The notes under the pieces: model-generated
What the model was told of the DNA's origin: nothing
What the model saw: the letters and a program-made list of their open reading frames with translations, nothing else
The model's database searches: none
Translations under genes and position numbers: made by a program
NCBI GenBank assembly: GCA_020639075.1
Contig: JACKHI010000001.1
Location: 5,332,001 to 5,396,000, forward strand
Direction of reading: 5' to 3'
Source: Phycisphaerales bacterium
GTDB taxonomy: Bacteria > Planctomycetota > Phycisphaerae > UBA1845 > UTPLA1
DNA length: 64,000 nucleotides
Part shown: positions 52,512 through 61,016 of the stretch, in pieces
How positions within the stretch are numbered: the stretch's first letter is position 1
Layout of the letters: the number at the start of each line of letters is the position of its first letter

Positions 52512-53467
52512 GCGGGGGACGTTTCTCCATTTCCATCGCCGCTGTTGCCGAGGCCTTTGCGATAGAAGTCCGGTGGGGGGCTCCCCGAGTCGCGGCGGCG
52601 GCTTTCGAGGTATCGACCGTGCACGCCGGATTGTATCGATCGCTTGACGAAGGCGAGCAGGTACTGGCAGTGCTCATCCGTGAACGCGCGCGAATCGGCT
52701 TCGCGCAGTCGCTTGGCGAGCGTGGCGACGCCGACCTGCTCCTTGTGGCGCGTCGGAAGCAGGCCATAGAGATTTCGGATGCGGTGCTGCGGCGGACCCG
52801 CGTTGCGCTTCGGAAAGAGAACGCGGCAGAGTTCGCGAAGCTGCTGGACTGTCACATCGGAGAAGCCCCATCGGGCCAGGCCCTTGACGTTGACGCCCGC
52901 GATCGAGCCGTCGTGACCGAAGATGACGTACGGCGGCGTATCGGCCGTGCATCGCGCGGCGCCCGCGAGGAAGCAGTAGCTGCCAAGCGTGACGAACTGT
53001 TGCACGCCCGCCAGGCCGCTGATGATGACGTGGTCTTCGATGTTGACGTGTCCGGCGATCTGAACCGAGTTGGACAGAATACAGTGATGGCCGAGTTTGA
53101 CGTCGTGCGCGATGTGCGCGCCGACCTGAAACTGGTTGTGGTTGCCGATTTCCGTGACGCCGCCGCCGATTTCCGTGCCGAGATGGGCGGTCACGTTTTC
53201 TCGGAAAATGTTGTGGTCACCGATCAGGAGTTCGGTATTGCCGCCTTTGTATTTCAGATCCTGAGGGGCGGCGCCGAGAACGACGGACGGATAGCAGACG
53301 TTGTGCTCGCCGATTCGCGTCTTGCCAATGATAGTGACATTTGCAATCAGACGGGTTCCCGGACCGATCGTCACGTCGGGGCCGATGTAGCAGCCGGGGC
53401 CAATCTGTACGTCGTCGGCGAGCGTCGCCTTGGGGTCGACAGTCGCCGTCGGTGCGATCTGGGGCAT
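52508..53467 (-). CDS. lpxA: UDP-N-acetylglucosamine O-acyltransferase
   Basis: 319 residues; the first step of lipid A synthesis, acylating the 3-position of UDP-GlcNAc from acyl-ACP. Hexapeptide repeats (IGPGCYIGPDVTIGPGTRLIANVTIIG), then NVTAHLGTEIGGGVTEIGNHN, VGAHIAHDVKLGHHC (with the catalytic His) and INLARWGF-type ending AGVNVKGLARWGFS. It is longer than the usual ~260 residues by a charged C-terminal tail after about 270. Confidence 0.93.
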   Translation of the reverse strand: MPQIAPTATVDPKATLADDVQIGPGCYIGPDVTIGPGTRLIANVTIIGKTRIGEHNVCYPSVVLGAAPQDLKYKGGNTELLIGDHNIFRENVTAHLGTEIGGGVTEIGNHNQFQVGAHIAHDVKLGHHCILSNSVQIAGHVNIEDHVIISGLAGVQQFVTLGSYCFLAGAARCTADTPPYVIFGHDGSIAGVNVKGLARWGFSDVTVQQLRELCRVLFPKRNAGPPQHRIRNLYGLLPTRHKEQVGVATLAKRLREADSRAFTDEHCQYLLAFVKRSIQSGVHGRYLESRRRDSGSPPPDFYRKGLGNSGDGNGETSPA

Positions 53468-53650
53468 TTATCTTCCTACCGCGGCGGATCGACAGGGACC
53501 GCGCTAATCCGCCGGTGTCTCGCTTCTACGAGGTTTCATGCTAACCGAGGTGCCGGGCTGATTCCAGCCCGTTCTGGGCGGATTGGGGCGGCGCAAAATG
53601 AGCGAATTCGGCGCCTGGAGGTCGGTTCTGTCGCCGGATTCGGTAATGGA

Positions 53651-54961
53651 TCAGACGGGTTCGGCATCCACGAGCATGAACTTAATTTCCGCCTGCGCGA
53701 CGAGGGCCTCGTCCACGGTCGCCCGAGCCCGGACGTGGCCGGTTCTAGCCTTGACGCGGAGGGTCTCGACTTCCATGACGAGTCGGTCGCCGGGAATGAC
53801 CTGGCGGCGGAATTTCACATTGTCCATCGAGAGGAGGACGGCGACTTTGCCGGTGTGTTCGAGCTTCTGGGAGAGGAGGATGCCGGCGAGTTGGGCCATG
53901 GCCTCGATGATCAGAACGCCCGGCATGATCGGTTGCGACGGGTAGTGACCCTGGAAGAAGGGCTCGTTGATGGAGACGTTCTTGATGCCGACGGCACGAC
54001 GATCGCCGTCGATTTCGATGACGCGGTCGATCATCAGGAACGGGTAACGATGCGGCAGAATTCGATGGAGCTGCCGGGCGTCGATCGTCGCGGGGGCGGC
54101 GAGGCGCGTGTGTCGGTCTTTGCGTTCGAGCGCTTCGAGGAGCCTTCGAACGAGTTCGTGATTCAGGGCGTGGCCGCTGCGCGTCGCGATGAGTTTGCCG
54201 TAGATCGGTCTGCCGGCGAGGTAGACGTCGCCGATCAGGTCGAGGACCTTGTGCCGCACGCATTCATCGGGGTATCTGAACTCGTTGCCGATGACGCCTT
54301 CTTTTCCGATGACGACAATATCCGAGTAGCTCAGATGGCTGCCCATGCCGGCCGCCTGGAACTGCTTTGCCTCGGCTTCGAGCAGGAAGGTGCGAGCCGA
54401 TGCGATGTCCCGGCAGAACGAATCGGCGCTGAGCGTGATGGCGAGGAATTGCCTGGGGATATCGGCGTCCGGACCATAGTCAAGATCGTAGAGGATATCG
54501 AGATGATCCTTCGGCCCCGGGACGGCGATGAGTTCCGCCGTGCCGTCGGTGACATGAATCGTCTCGTCGATAATGATCGGTTTGAGCTTGGATTCCTGCT
54601 CGACGACGCCGGCTCTTTTCAACGCGTCGACAAAAAACAGGCTGCTGCCGTCGCCACCGGGGAGTTCGCCGGCGTTGAGTTCAATCTCGATGTTGTCGAT
54701 GCCGAGACCGTGCAGGGCCGCCATGCAGTGTTCGACAGTTTCGATCGCGTGCGTGCCGTTGCGAATGGCGCTTCGGCGAGCCCGCTTCGTGACGTTACGG
54801 ACATGGGCCTGGATCCGCGTCGGAACATCGGTATCGAGCCGGACGAACGTGACGCCGGAATCGGGGGCGGCGGGTTTGAAGCGCAGCGTGACTTCGTTGC
54901 CGGTAAACAGTCCGCGGCCGCGAATGTCGGCCGGGTTCTCAATGGTCCGTTGCGCCCTCAA
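53651..54961 (-). CDS. lpxC/fabZ: LpxC-FabZ fusion: lipid A deacetylase plus hydroxyacyl-ACP dehydratase
   Basis: 436 residues with two enzymes. Residues 1-~285 are LpxC, the zinc deacetylase that commits lipid A synthesis: H78 in ETVEHCMAAL and H237/D241 in RHKVLDLIGD bind zinc, H263/H267 lie in SGHALNHE. Residues ~295-436 are FabZ: ILPHRYPFLMIDRV, GHYPSQPIMPGVL (H339) and EAMAQLAG (E353). Such fusions are known in Bacteroidota and some other groups. Its start overlaps the end of lpxD by 23 bases. Confidence 0.95.
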   Translation of the reverse strand: MRAQRTIENPADIRGRGLFTGNEVTLRFKPAAPDSGVTFVRLDTDVPTRIQAHVRNVTKRARRSAIRNGTHAIETVEHCMAALHGLGIDNIEIELNAGELPGGDGSSLFFVDALKRAGVVEQESKLKPIIIDETIHVTDGTAELIAVPGPKDHLDILYDLDYGPDADIPRQFLAITLSADSFCRDIASARTFLLEAEAKQFQAAGMGSHLSYSDIVVIGKEGVIGNEFRYPDECVRHKVLDLIGDVYLAGRPIYGKLIATRSGHALNHELVRRLLEALERKDRHTRLAAPATIDARQLHRILPHRYPFLMIDRVIEIDGDRRAVGIKNVSINEPFFQGHYPSQPIMPGVLIIEAMAQLAGILLSQKLEHTGKVAVLLSMDNVKFRRQVIPGDRLVMEVETLRVKARTGHVRARATVDEALVAQAEIKFMLVDAEPV

Positions 54962-55988
54962 GGCTGGCTACTTTCTTTTCCAATGCGTTGACGCGGTCCT
55001 TCAGCAGGGAGAGGCGTCTTAGTTCGAGGAGCTCACGTTTGTGAGTCATGTGTTCCTGTGCCGGGGTCCCCATGACCGTCTGCTGCGGCTTCCGGATGTC
55101 AGTCATGACGCCGGACTGGGCCGCGATGCGCGTTCCATCCGCCAGGTGCACACCTTCCGTGACGCCGGCCTGGCCACCCAGCGCGCAGCCGACGCCGAGG
55201 CGTACGCTGCCCGACAAGCCGACTTGCGCGACCAGGATGCACAGGGGGCCAACCTGGGCATTATGGGCGACCTGAACATGGTTATCAATCTTCGTTCCGC
55301 GCCCAATGCGCGTCTCGCCGACTTTGGCGCGGTCGATCGTCGCACACGCGCCGATCTCGACATCGTCTTCTATTACAACGGTCCCAATATGCCGCAACTT
55401 TCGGTGTTGTCCCCCCCGGAAAATATAGCCGAACCCATCGGCCCCGATGACGGTGTTGGAGTGGATCGAGACACGATCTCCCAACGTGCAGCGGTCATAG
55501 ATGACGGCGTGATCGTGTAGCCGGCAGTCAGATCCAATAACAACGCCCCGCCCAATGCTGACGGAGGCACCGACGATGGTTCGCGGTCCGATCGTCGCCC
55601 CGGTTTTGACGACGGCGAAAGGTCCGACGCTGGCACTGAGATCGACGGACGCCCCCGGATCGACATGGGCGGCGGGGTGAATTCCGACGGGCGGGCGATC
55701 TGCCGACTCGTCAAATAACTCCAGCAGGTCCGCCATGGCCGACTGCACATCGGGAACGACGAGGTGGTTCGGCAGATCATCGGCGGAATCCGCCGAGACG
55801 ACGATGGCGGCGGCGCGGGAGGATCGTGCGGCCTCCAGCCATTTGGGGCTGTCTACCCAGGAGAGGGCGTGTTCATCCGCGGTCGTGAGGGCCGACAGGC
55901 TGTGGATGGGCTGGTCGAGCTTCAGTCCTGCGGACGGCCTGGCATCGAGCGTCGAGACGATGGTCTGAATCGTGATCGATTTTGACAT
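54939..55988 (-). CDS. lpxD: UDP-3-O-acyl-glucosamine N-acyltransferase
   Basis: 349 residues from the ATG at 55988 (MSKSIT); the longer frame has an Arg/Ser/Asn-rich stretch that looks non-coding. An N-terminal uridine-binding domain, then hexapeptide repeats with GADGFGYIFRGGQHRKLRHIG and IDNHVQVAHNAQVGP (catalytic His) and a coiled-coil end ELRRLSLLKDRVNALEKKVASLE. It adds the second acyl chain from ACP. No clear ribosome site is seen. Confidence 0.93.
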   Translation of the reverse strand: MSKSITIQTIVSTLDARPSAGLKLDQPIHSLSALTTADEHALSWVDSPKWLEAARSSRAAAIVVSADSADDLPNHLVVPDVQSAMADLLELFDESADRPPVGIHPAAHVDPGASVDLSASVGPFAVVKTGATIGPRTIVGASVSIGRGVVIGSDCRLHDHAVIYDRCTLGDRVSIHSNTVIGADGFGYIFRGGQHRKLRHIGTVVIEDDVEIGACATIDRAKVGETRIGRGTKIDNHVQVAHNAQVGPLCILVAQVGLSGSVRLGVGCALGGQAGVTEGVHLADGTRIAAQSGVMTDIRKPQQTVMGTPAQEHMTHKRELLELRRLSLLKDRVNALEKKVASLEGATDH

Positions 55989-56163
55989 TGTCAAATGCCC
56001 CGTGTCGTTCGCCTTGTGGGCGTAGTTTCGCGAGCCGAGCGCGTCCGACGGTACAGGTCGGATCGCGGCGGCCGTCTGATTTGATAAGCCAGTCTTGTCG
56101 CGTCGCTCCGATCGGTTTGCGTCGGACGAGACGTGCGCCGTCGTCATCATCCATCCCGTCGGA

Positions 56164-56808
56164 TCAGGGCGAGCCCATTTTGCCGCCGTTCGTCGGTCGG
56201 GGTTGCGCCTGGTACGCCTGGTCCATTCGTCGGATGACTTCGTCTGTTATGTCGATTTCGCCGCGATAGAACAGGACATCGCGTTCCTGAATGACGCGCC
56301 GCATGGCCTGGACGTTCGGGTCGACCATTTCCGGCTTGTATTCCTTGAACTGCAGGATGGCGTCGTACCCACGTTCATTTGCAACCTGACGGGATGCTTC
56401 GAGCGCTTTTTCGTAGATGTGCTTCGTCCAATCGAATTTCATCTGCTCGAGTTCCGCTTCTGTCGTCTGCAGCCAGACGTTGGACTCGATGTTCAATCGC
56501 ACGAGGTCCTTTCGGCGTGTTTCGTAATCCGTCGTGCCCTGCCGGAATGCAACGAGTTCAGTCTGCTTGGTTTCGATCACGTCCTTGCGGCGCTGCGCCT
56601 CCGCCCTGAAGTCGGCTTCCTGTTGCTTGATTTGTTGGTTGAGGTCCATGATCTGCTTGGTTTCATCGAATATGCGATGCAGATTCAGGACGGCGACGCG
56701 CGTGTTGGACGATGACGACGGGGCAGGCTGGGCGACACTGTACGTGGCGTACGCGCAGATCGCGCCGCAGAACGCCAATGCTGCAAGCCGGGCGGCGGGT
56801 TTCGACAT
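56164..56808 (-). CDS. OmpH/Skp-like periplasmic chaperone
   Basis: 214 residues from the ATG at 56808 (site GGAGAAG). Signal peptide up to YSVAQP, then VAVLNLHRIFDETKQIMDLNQQIKQQEADF, a long charged helix to about 150 (the tentacle region) and a return strand. This matches the OmpH family, which helps outer membrane proteins across the periplasm. Next to lpxD, as in many Gram-negatives. The C-terminal end is Pro/Gly-rich. Confidence 0.88.
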   Translation of the reverse strand: MSKPAARLAALAFCGAICAYATYSVAQPAPSSSSNTRVAVLNLHRIFDETKQIMDLNQQIKQQEADFRAEAQRRKDVIETKQTELVAFRQGTTDYETRRKDLVRLNIESNVWLQTTEAELEQMKFDWTKHIYEKALEASRQVANERGYDAILQFKEYKPEMVDPNVQAMRRVIQERDVLFYRGEIDITDEVIRRMDQAYQAQPRPTNGGKMGSP

Positions 56809-56917
56809 GGGTCTTCTCCAGGAGTTCGGTAATTCGTAGTTCGTCAAATCGTGATCGAGATTGTCGTCGACGTATGCTGAAACGCAAGGTGGAGGACGCG
56901 TTCCGGGGGTTCGGGGA

Positions 56918-58240
56918 TTACCAGTGGAGAACCTGGTAATAGAGGATGCTGTATGCGACGGCAACGATCGTGAGGCGCTTCGCCGACGAAGACGACGTCG
57001 TGTACGGCGCAATGACGAGCCACCAGATCGGCAGAAAATCGAGCGCATAGCGGTACATCCCGGCGGGGCCGCCGGTCGTGTGGTACAGGTGCAGGCCGAT
57101 GATGACGGGTATCGTGCCGAGGACGAGGATGCGGCTGTCAATTCGATGCCACCATTTTCGAGCGGTCCCGAAGATGCCGAGGGCGAGGGGCGTCGTGAGC
57201 CAGAGGCTCCCGCCGATGACGTCGACGAGATCGATGAAGAGCTTGCCCTGACGGATTTCCCAATGGGGGTAATCCAGGTGCATCGCCCAGAGATGCAGGG
57301 GCAGGTAGCGGATGCTGAACAGCGCCGAACGCGCCCGCTCGGCGATCGGGTCCGTCCGGTCGGCGTAGAGGTGCACATAGCCCGTATCAAGCGGATTGCC
57401 GAACTTCAGGTAGTTCAACACAAGTGGGATGCCGCCGGCGATGACGACACCGACAAGCGCGATCGCAACGGGGCGATAACGCATTGACGCCTTGGCGTTG
57501 ATTCGAAGGCCGTCCGACTGGAGACTGCCCGCCGGCGAGTCGGCGGACGGGCGCGATCGTGCGACGCCCGTGCGCCACGCGACGAGTATTAATGGCACGA
57601 AATACAGGCAGGTCATCTGACGCGACCAGCAGGCGAAGATCAGACCGATCGCGGCGGGCCAGATGCGTCGAGGGCCGAGGAGATCCACCGCGAACAGGAA
57701 GATGCCTGTGACGGCGATGACGTGGTTTATGTCGTAAATATTCCCGCTGCGAGACGACGCGATCTCCGGTCCCATCGGCGTGCCGCAGACGAATGCGATC
57801 GCCAGCAGCGTCGCCCACAGGCGCGTCGGTGTGAATCCGCGCAACGACAGGTAGGCGACGAGCGGGATCGGTATCGTCATCAGAAGGAAGTACACGAAAC
57901 GCGGGAAGTGCGTTTCGCATCCAAGCGCGTCGGCGATCGCGGTAATCGGAACGGCGATGATCGTGAAGGCAAGACCGACGACGCTATAGGTGTTGCCTTC
58001 GAATTCGGCATCCTCGTAAAAGTCCTGGCCGAGCGCCAGTCGCCCGTTGCGCCACGCCATCGTTTCGGCCAGAGCGATGTTCTGTCCGTGCGTCTGGACG
58101 TAGGGCGATACATTGAACTGGTCGTAGGGAATTCTGGGGCCGATGAGCAGACCGAATGCGAGGTAGACCGCGGCGATGGCAAGGACATCACGCCATATCA
58201 CGCGGCGCGATGTGGCAGCAGACTTTTCGGCGTCGATCAT
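56918..58240 (-). CDS. multi-span membrane protein, glycosyltransferase-like (GT-C type)
   Basis: 440 residues from the ATG at 58240; the longer frame is unlikely. About 10 membrane spans. A first loop with IGPRIPYDQFNVSPYVQ, acidic residues (DFYEDAEFEGN) and a charged loop after 200 resemble GT-C-type sugar transferases or DUF-type relatives, but no specific family is clear. The end HTTGGPAGMYRYALDFLPIWW contains a pattern seen in such proteins. It is probably envelope-related by position behind ompH and lpxD. Confidence 0.7.
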   Translation of the reverse strand: MIDAEKSAATSRRVIWRDVLAIAAVYLAFGLLIGPRIPYDQFNVSPYVQTHGQNIALAETMAWRNGRLALGQDFYEDAEFEGNTYSVVGLAFTIIAVPITAIADALGCETHFPRFVYFLLMTIPIPLVAYLSLRGFTPTRLWATLLAIAFVCGTPMGPEIASSRSGNIYDINHVIAVTGIFLFAVDLLGPRRIWPAAIGLIFACWSRQMTCLYFVPLILVAWRTGVARSRPSADSPAGSLQSDGLRINAKASMRYRPVAIALVGVVIAGGIPLVLNYLKFGNPLDTGYVHLYADRTDPIAERARSALFSIRYLPLHLWAMHLDYPHWEIRQGKLFIDLVDVIGGSLWLTTPLALGIFGTARKWWHRIDSRILVLGTIPVIIGLHLYHTTGGPAGMYRYALDFLPIWWLVIAPYTTSSSSAKRLTIVAVAYSILYYQVLHW

Positions 58241-58247
58241 GGACGGG

Positions 58248-58253
58248 ATTATA
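58248..58253 (-). promoter_or_regulatory. TATAAT -10 box directly ahead of a start codon
   Basis: On the minus strand TATAAT ends 7 bases before the ATG at 58240, with a 4/6 -35 (AAGACA) 16 bases upstream. Transcription would start at or next to the ATG, so the message would be leaderless. Confidence 0.5.
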
Positions 58254-58464
58254 ATTACGGTTGCCGACCTGTCTTGTCGCTTCGACGTGAATCGGATCGG
58301 CGGGGCCAGCGCCGTCAGTGGCGAGCCGGATCGAAAGCGACTGATCAATCGGATCGTGGAAAAGCGTCAAATTTCTCGAATTCGCGAAATCGTGCCCGGC
58401 TCGCGCGGAATTCACGCAAGAGTCGGTTAATCTGCTGACGCTCCGGAGAACAAGGGGACGCAAC

Positions 58465-59559
58465 ATGCGACGAATTAAGCGAACAACGGCCAGCGTCAGT
58501 TTCATCGTCAGTCTGTTGGTAACGGCGGCATTCATCCGGGCGGATGACGATGCCTCGCCAGCAGACGCAAATGCCTTAAGCCCGCAGGAGCTGGGGACGA
58601 TCGCCTGGCGTCGCGGTTTTGATTCGGCGGCTGATGAATCCAAGCGGACGGGCAGGCCGTTGCTCGTGCTGTTCCAGGAAGTGCCGGGTTGCAGCACGTG
58701 CAAGGGATACGGCGATCGCGTTTTGAGTCATCCGTTGATTCGGGATGCGGCCGAGTCGTGCTTCGTTCCCGTCGCGATCTACAACAACATTCACGGCGAC
58801 GACGAGCGCGTGCTCAAGGCGTTCAATGAGCCGGCATGGAACAACCCGGTCGTTCGGATCATGCGATACGATCGTACGGAGCTGACGTCGCGCATCGCCT
58901 CCGATTACACGGCGAATGGTCTCGTGGCCGCGATGGTCGCGTCGCTTGAAAAAGCCAAGCGGCAAATACCGGTTTATCTGCAATTGCTCAACGACGAATT
59001 GAGCGCCCGCAAGCGCGGCCTCGAACGCGCGACGTTTGCGATGCACTGTTTCTGGGAAGGCGAGGGGCAGCTCGGCGCGATGGACGGCGTGATCGCGACA
59101 TTGCCGGGATTCGTGCAGGGGCGCGAGGTCGTCGATGTTTGGTTCGACGCCGATCGACTGCCTTATCTGAAGCTGGCGACCGAGGCGCGCAAGCTGAAGT
59201 GTGCCAGTGCGATCTTCACGCACACGGATGGGCAATATGATGCAAGCAAGTCGCTCGCAGGTCTTGAAGTGATCCGAACGGACGACAATACGCGGGCCGA
59301 CAAGGAGCCGAAGTACTTCATGTCGAAAACGCCTTATCGATTCGTGCCGATGACGGAAACGCAGGCATCTCGCGTGAATGGCGCGATTCGCGCCGGGAAG
59401 TCCGCAGAGTCCTATCTGTCTCCAAGGCAGTTGGCGCTGCTCGCCGTTGTTAGGGCCCATCCTGACGCCGACTGGCCCGATGCGATACGCAATGACGACT
59501 TGGTCAAGGCACTTGCGGAGGCCGATCGTATTGCGTCAAAGGCGACAGCGGGACGGTAG
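58465..59559 (+). CDS. secreted thioredoxin-like protein
   Basis: 364 residues; ATG with an AAGGGG site. Signal peptide (SVSFIVSLLVTAAFIRA), then a thioredoxin-like domain with LLVLFQEVPGCSTCKGYGD (C76-STC-C79) and CFVPVAIYNN. The C-terminal half (FDADRLPYLKLATEARKLKCASAIF..) appears to be a second, MsrA-like or unassigned domain. It would act on disulphides or methionine sulphoxide outside the cytoplasm. It is divergent from the membrane-protein gene. The exact family is uncertain. Confidence 0.72.
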   Translation: MRRIKRTTASVSFIVSLLVTAAFIRADDDASPADANALSPQELGTIAWRRGFDSAADESKRTGRPLLVLFQEVPGCSTCKGYGDRVLSHPLIRDAAESCFVPVAIYNNIHGDDERVLKAFNEPAWNNPVVRIMRYDRTELTSRIASDYTANGLVAAMVASLEKAKRQIPVYLQLLNDELSARKRGLERATFAMHCFWEGEGQLGAMDGVIATLPGFVQGREVVDVWFDADRLPYLKLATEARKLKCASAIFTHTDGQYDASKSLAGLEVIRTDDNTRADKEPKYFMSKTPYRFVPMTETQASRVNGAIRAGKSAESYLSPRQLALLAVVRAHPDADWPDAIRNDDLVKALAEADRIASKATAGR

Positions 59560-59643
59560 GGCGACTTATCCCCCCAAAAGTGGCTCGAAATTCCTGGCGG
59601 TATCAAGTGAAAACGCAACTCGCGGTCAGGCGATTGATCTGAC

Positions 59644-60960
59644 TCAGGGCGATGCGGGCCGACTCGTCGGTTCGATGGGTTTGCCGAGGAGAGCAGCAAC
59701 TTCGATCAGGTATGCGCGGCCTGCATTCGAGCTCTTACCGTCTGTACCGACTGTTTTCTGGAGTTGCTCATAGTGCTTATCAGCCTCGTCGATGCGACCG
59801 AGCCGATGCTCCGCCATCGTTCGGAACGCCAGGTCGCTCGTCTTCCCCGGGGACGAGCTCGCGATCGTGCTGTCTGCGCCAGTCGCCACGATCGGTGAAA
59901 GTTGCTCGGAAATATTGAGAAGTGCTGACCCTGCGGATTCCCCGGATCGTTTCGCGCCGACGGCCTGGACTTTGTCCAGCGTTGCGATTGTCTCACTGTA
60001 CTTTCCTGTTCGATATTCCGCAGCCGCCAGCACACGGAGCACTCTGATGTCATTCGGGAGCCGATCGACGGCGGATCGGACCTTTGAATACTCCGCGTCG
60101 TAGTCTGCAGGGGATCGACCGGGGCGCCGGACAATCTGCCAGGCTCTTGCGACGTCTTTCCGGGCATTTCGTTCGGCAATCCAGTTCGGATCATCCTGTC
60201 GCACGACGTTTTCGAACAACGCGTCTCTTTGTTTGGTCATTTCTTTCGCCAAGCTCCCGCGAATCGTCGGAATCATGGGTTTCACCAGCCAAACCGCTGC
60301 GGGCGGGATCTCCTCTCGTTGGATCGCCGTCTCCAGTATCAAGTCGGTCACCGCTGCCGAGCGTTCACGAATCAGCGCCGTCGTCGGAAGGATGCCCGCC
60401 CAGACGGCAGTGGGTGACGCGTCGTTCGGCAATGCGAGGCTGCCTGACACGTCGGCATCGGCGACGGCGATGGGAATCATGCATAGGAATTCATCCAGGA
60501 TTGGTTTGAGTTCCTCCGTCTCGGTGGCGATTTTGTCAGTCAATTGCGAGACGGCCTGATCGTTGGGGGCGTTCATCCCTGCAAGTTGTGCTTGACCCTG
60601 GACCATGAGTGTCAGCCACGCCTTTGTGTCGTTGCAGATGGGGGCATCGCCGTGGTCGACGACGATGACGAGCCCTTTGGAAGTGCCTGGTTGATCCGGG
60701 GAAGGCAGGCCGTGTTTCTCCGCGATGCCGTTGGTGAGCCGATCGGCTTCGCCCGCCGCGGCGGCGCTCGTTGCATAGATCAATGCGCGCGGCGTGTGGT
60801 ACAGCCGGCGGCCTCGCCATTCGGCGGGCCATTCCGCCGGCGGTTTGAGAAGGACGCTGGGGGCACAACCGGACGCCATCGCTGTCACGAACAACGTAAG
60901 GACTGTGAGGAAGTGGCATCGGCTCTGTACGGGTGGATTCGTCGATCGTAAGTCGTCCAT
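59644..60960 (-). CDS. TPR-like lipoprotein of unknown function
   Basis: 438 residues from the ATG at 60960, with GAGAG 9 bases ahead. The signal sequence LTVLTLFVTAMASGC is followed by the lipidated Cys. The domain that follows (YHTPRALIYATSAAAAGEADR) is unfamiliar; the second half is a helical repeat array (YRTGKYSETIATLDKVQAVG, RTMAEHRLGRIDEADKHYEQL), TPR-like. The protein is predicted to sit on the periplasmic face of a membrane. Confidence 0.75.
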   Translation of the reverse strand: MDDLRSTNPPVQSRCHFLTVLTLFVTAMASGCAPSVLLKPPAEWPAEWRGRRLYHTPRALIYATSAAAAGEADRLTNGIAEKHGLPSPDQPGTSKGLVIVVDHGDAPICNDTKAWLTLMVQGQAQLAGMNAPNDQAVSQLTDKIATETEELKPILDEFLCMIPIAVADADVSGSLALPNDASPTAVWAGILPTTALIRERSAAVTDLILETAIQREEIPPAAVWLVKPMIPTIRGSLAKEMTKQRDALFENVVRQDDPNWIAERNARKDVARAWQIVRRPGRSPADYDAEYSKVRSAVDRLPNDIRVLRVLAAAEYRTGKYSETIATLDKVQAVGAKRSGESAGSALLNISEQLSPIVATGADSTIASSSPGKTSDLAFRTMAEHRLGRIDEADKHYEQLQKTVGTDGKSSNAGRAYLIEVAALLGKPIEPTSRPASP

Positions 60961-61016
60961 GAAAATGTCTCTCATGTCATGACGGGTGGGATCTTGTCGC
61001 CCGACTACTGTCGGCT

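Noticed and set aside
52619..54991. A 790-residue open frame on the plus strand
   Set aside because: It is antisense to lpxA and lpxC-fabZ, which have clear catalytic motifs; the translation is Asp/Arg/Val-rich with no known domain. It comes from the third-position GC bias.
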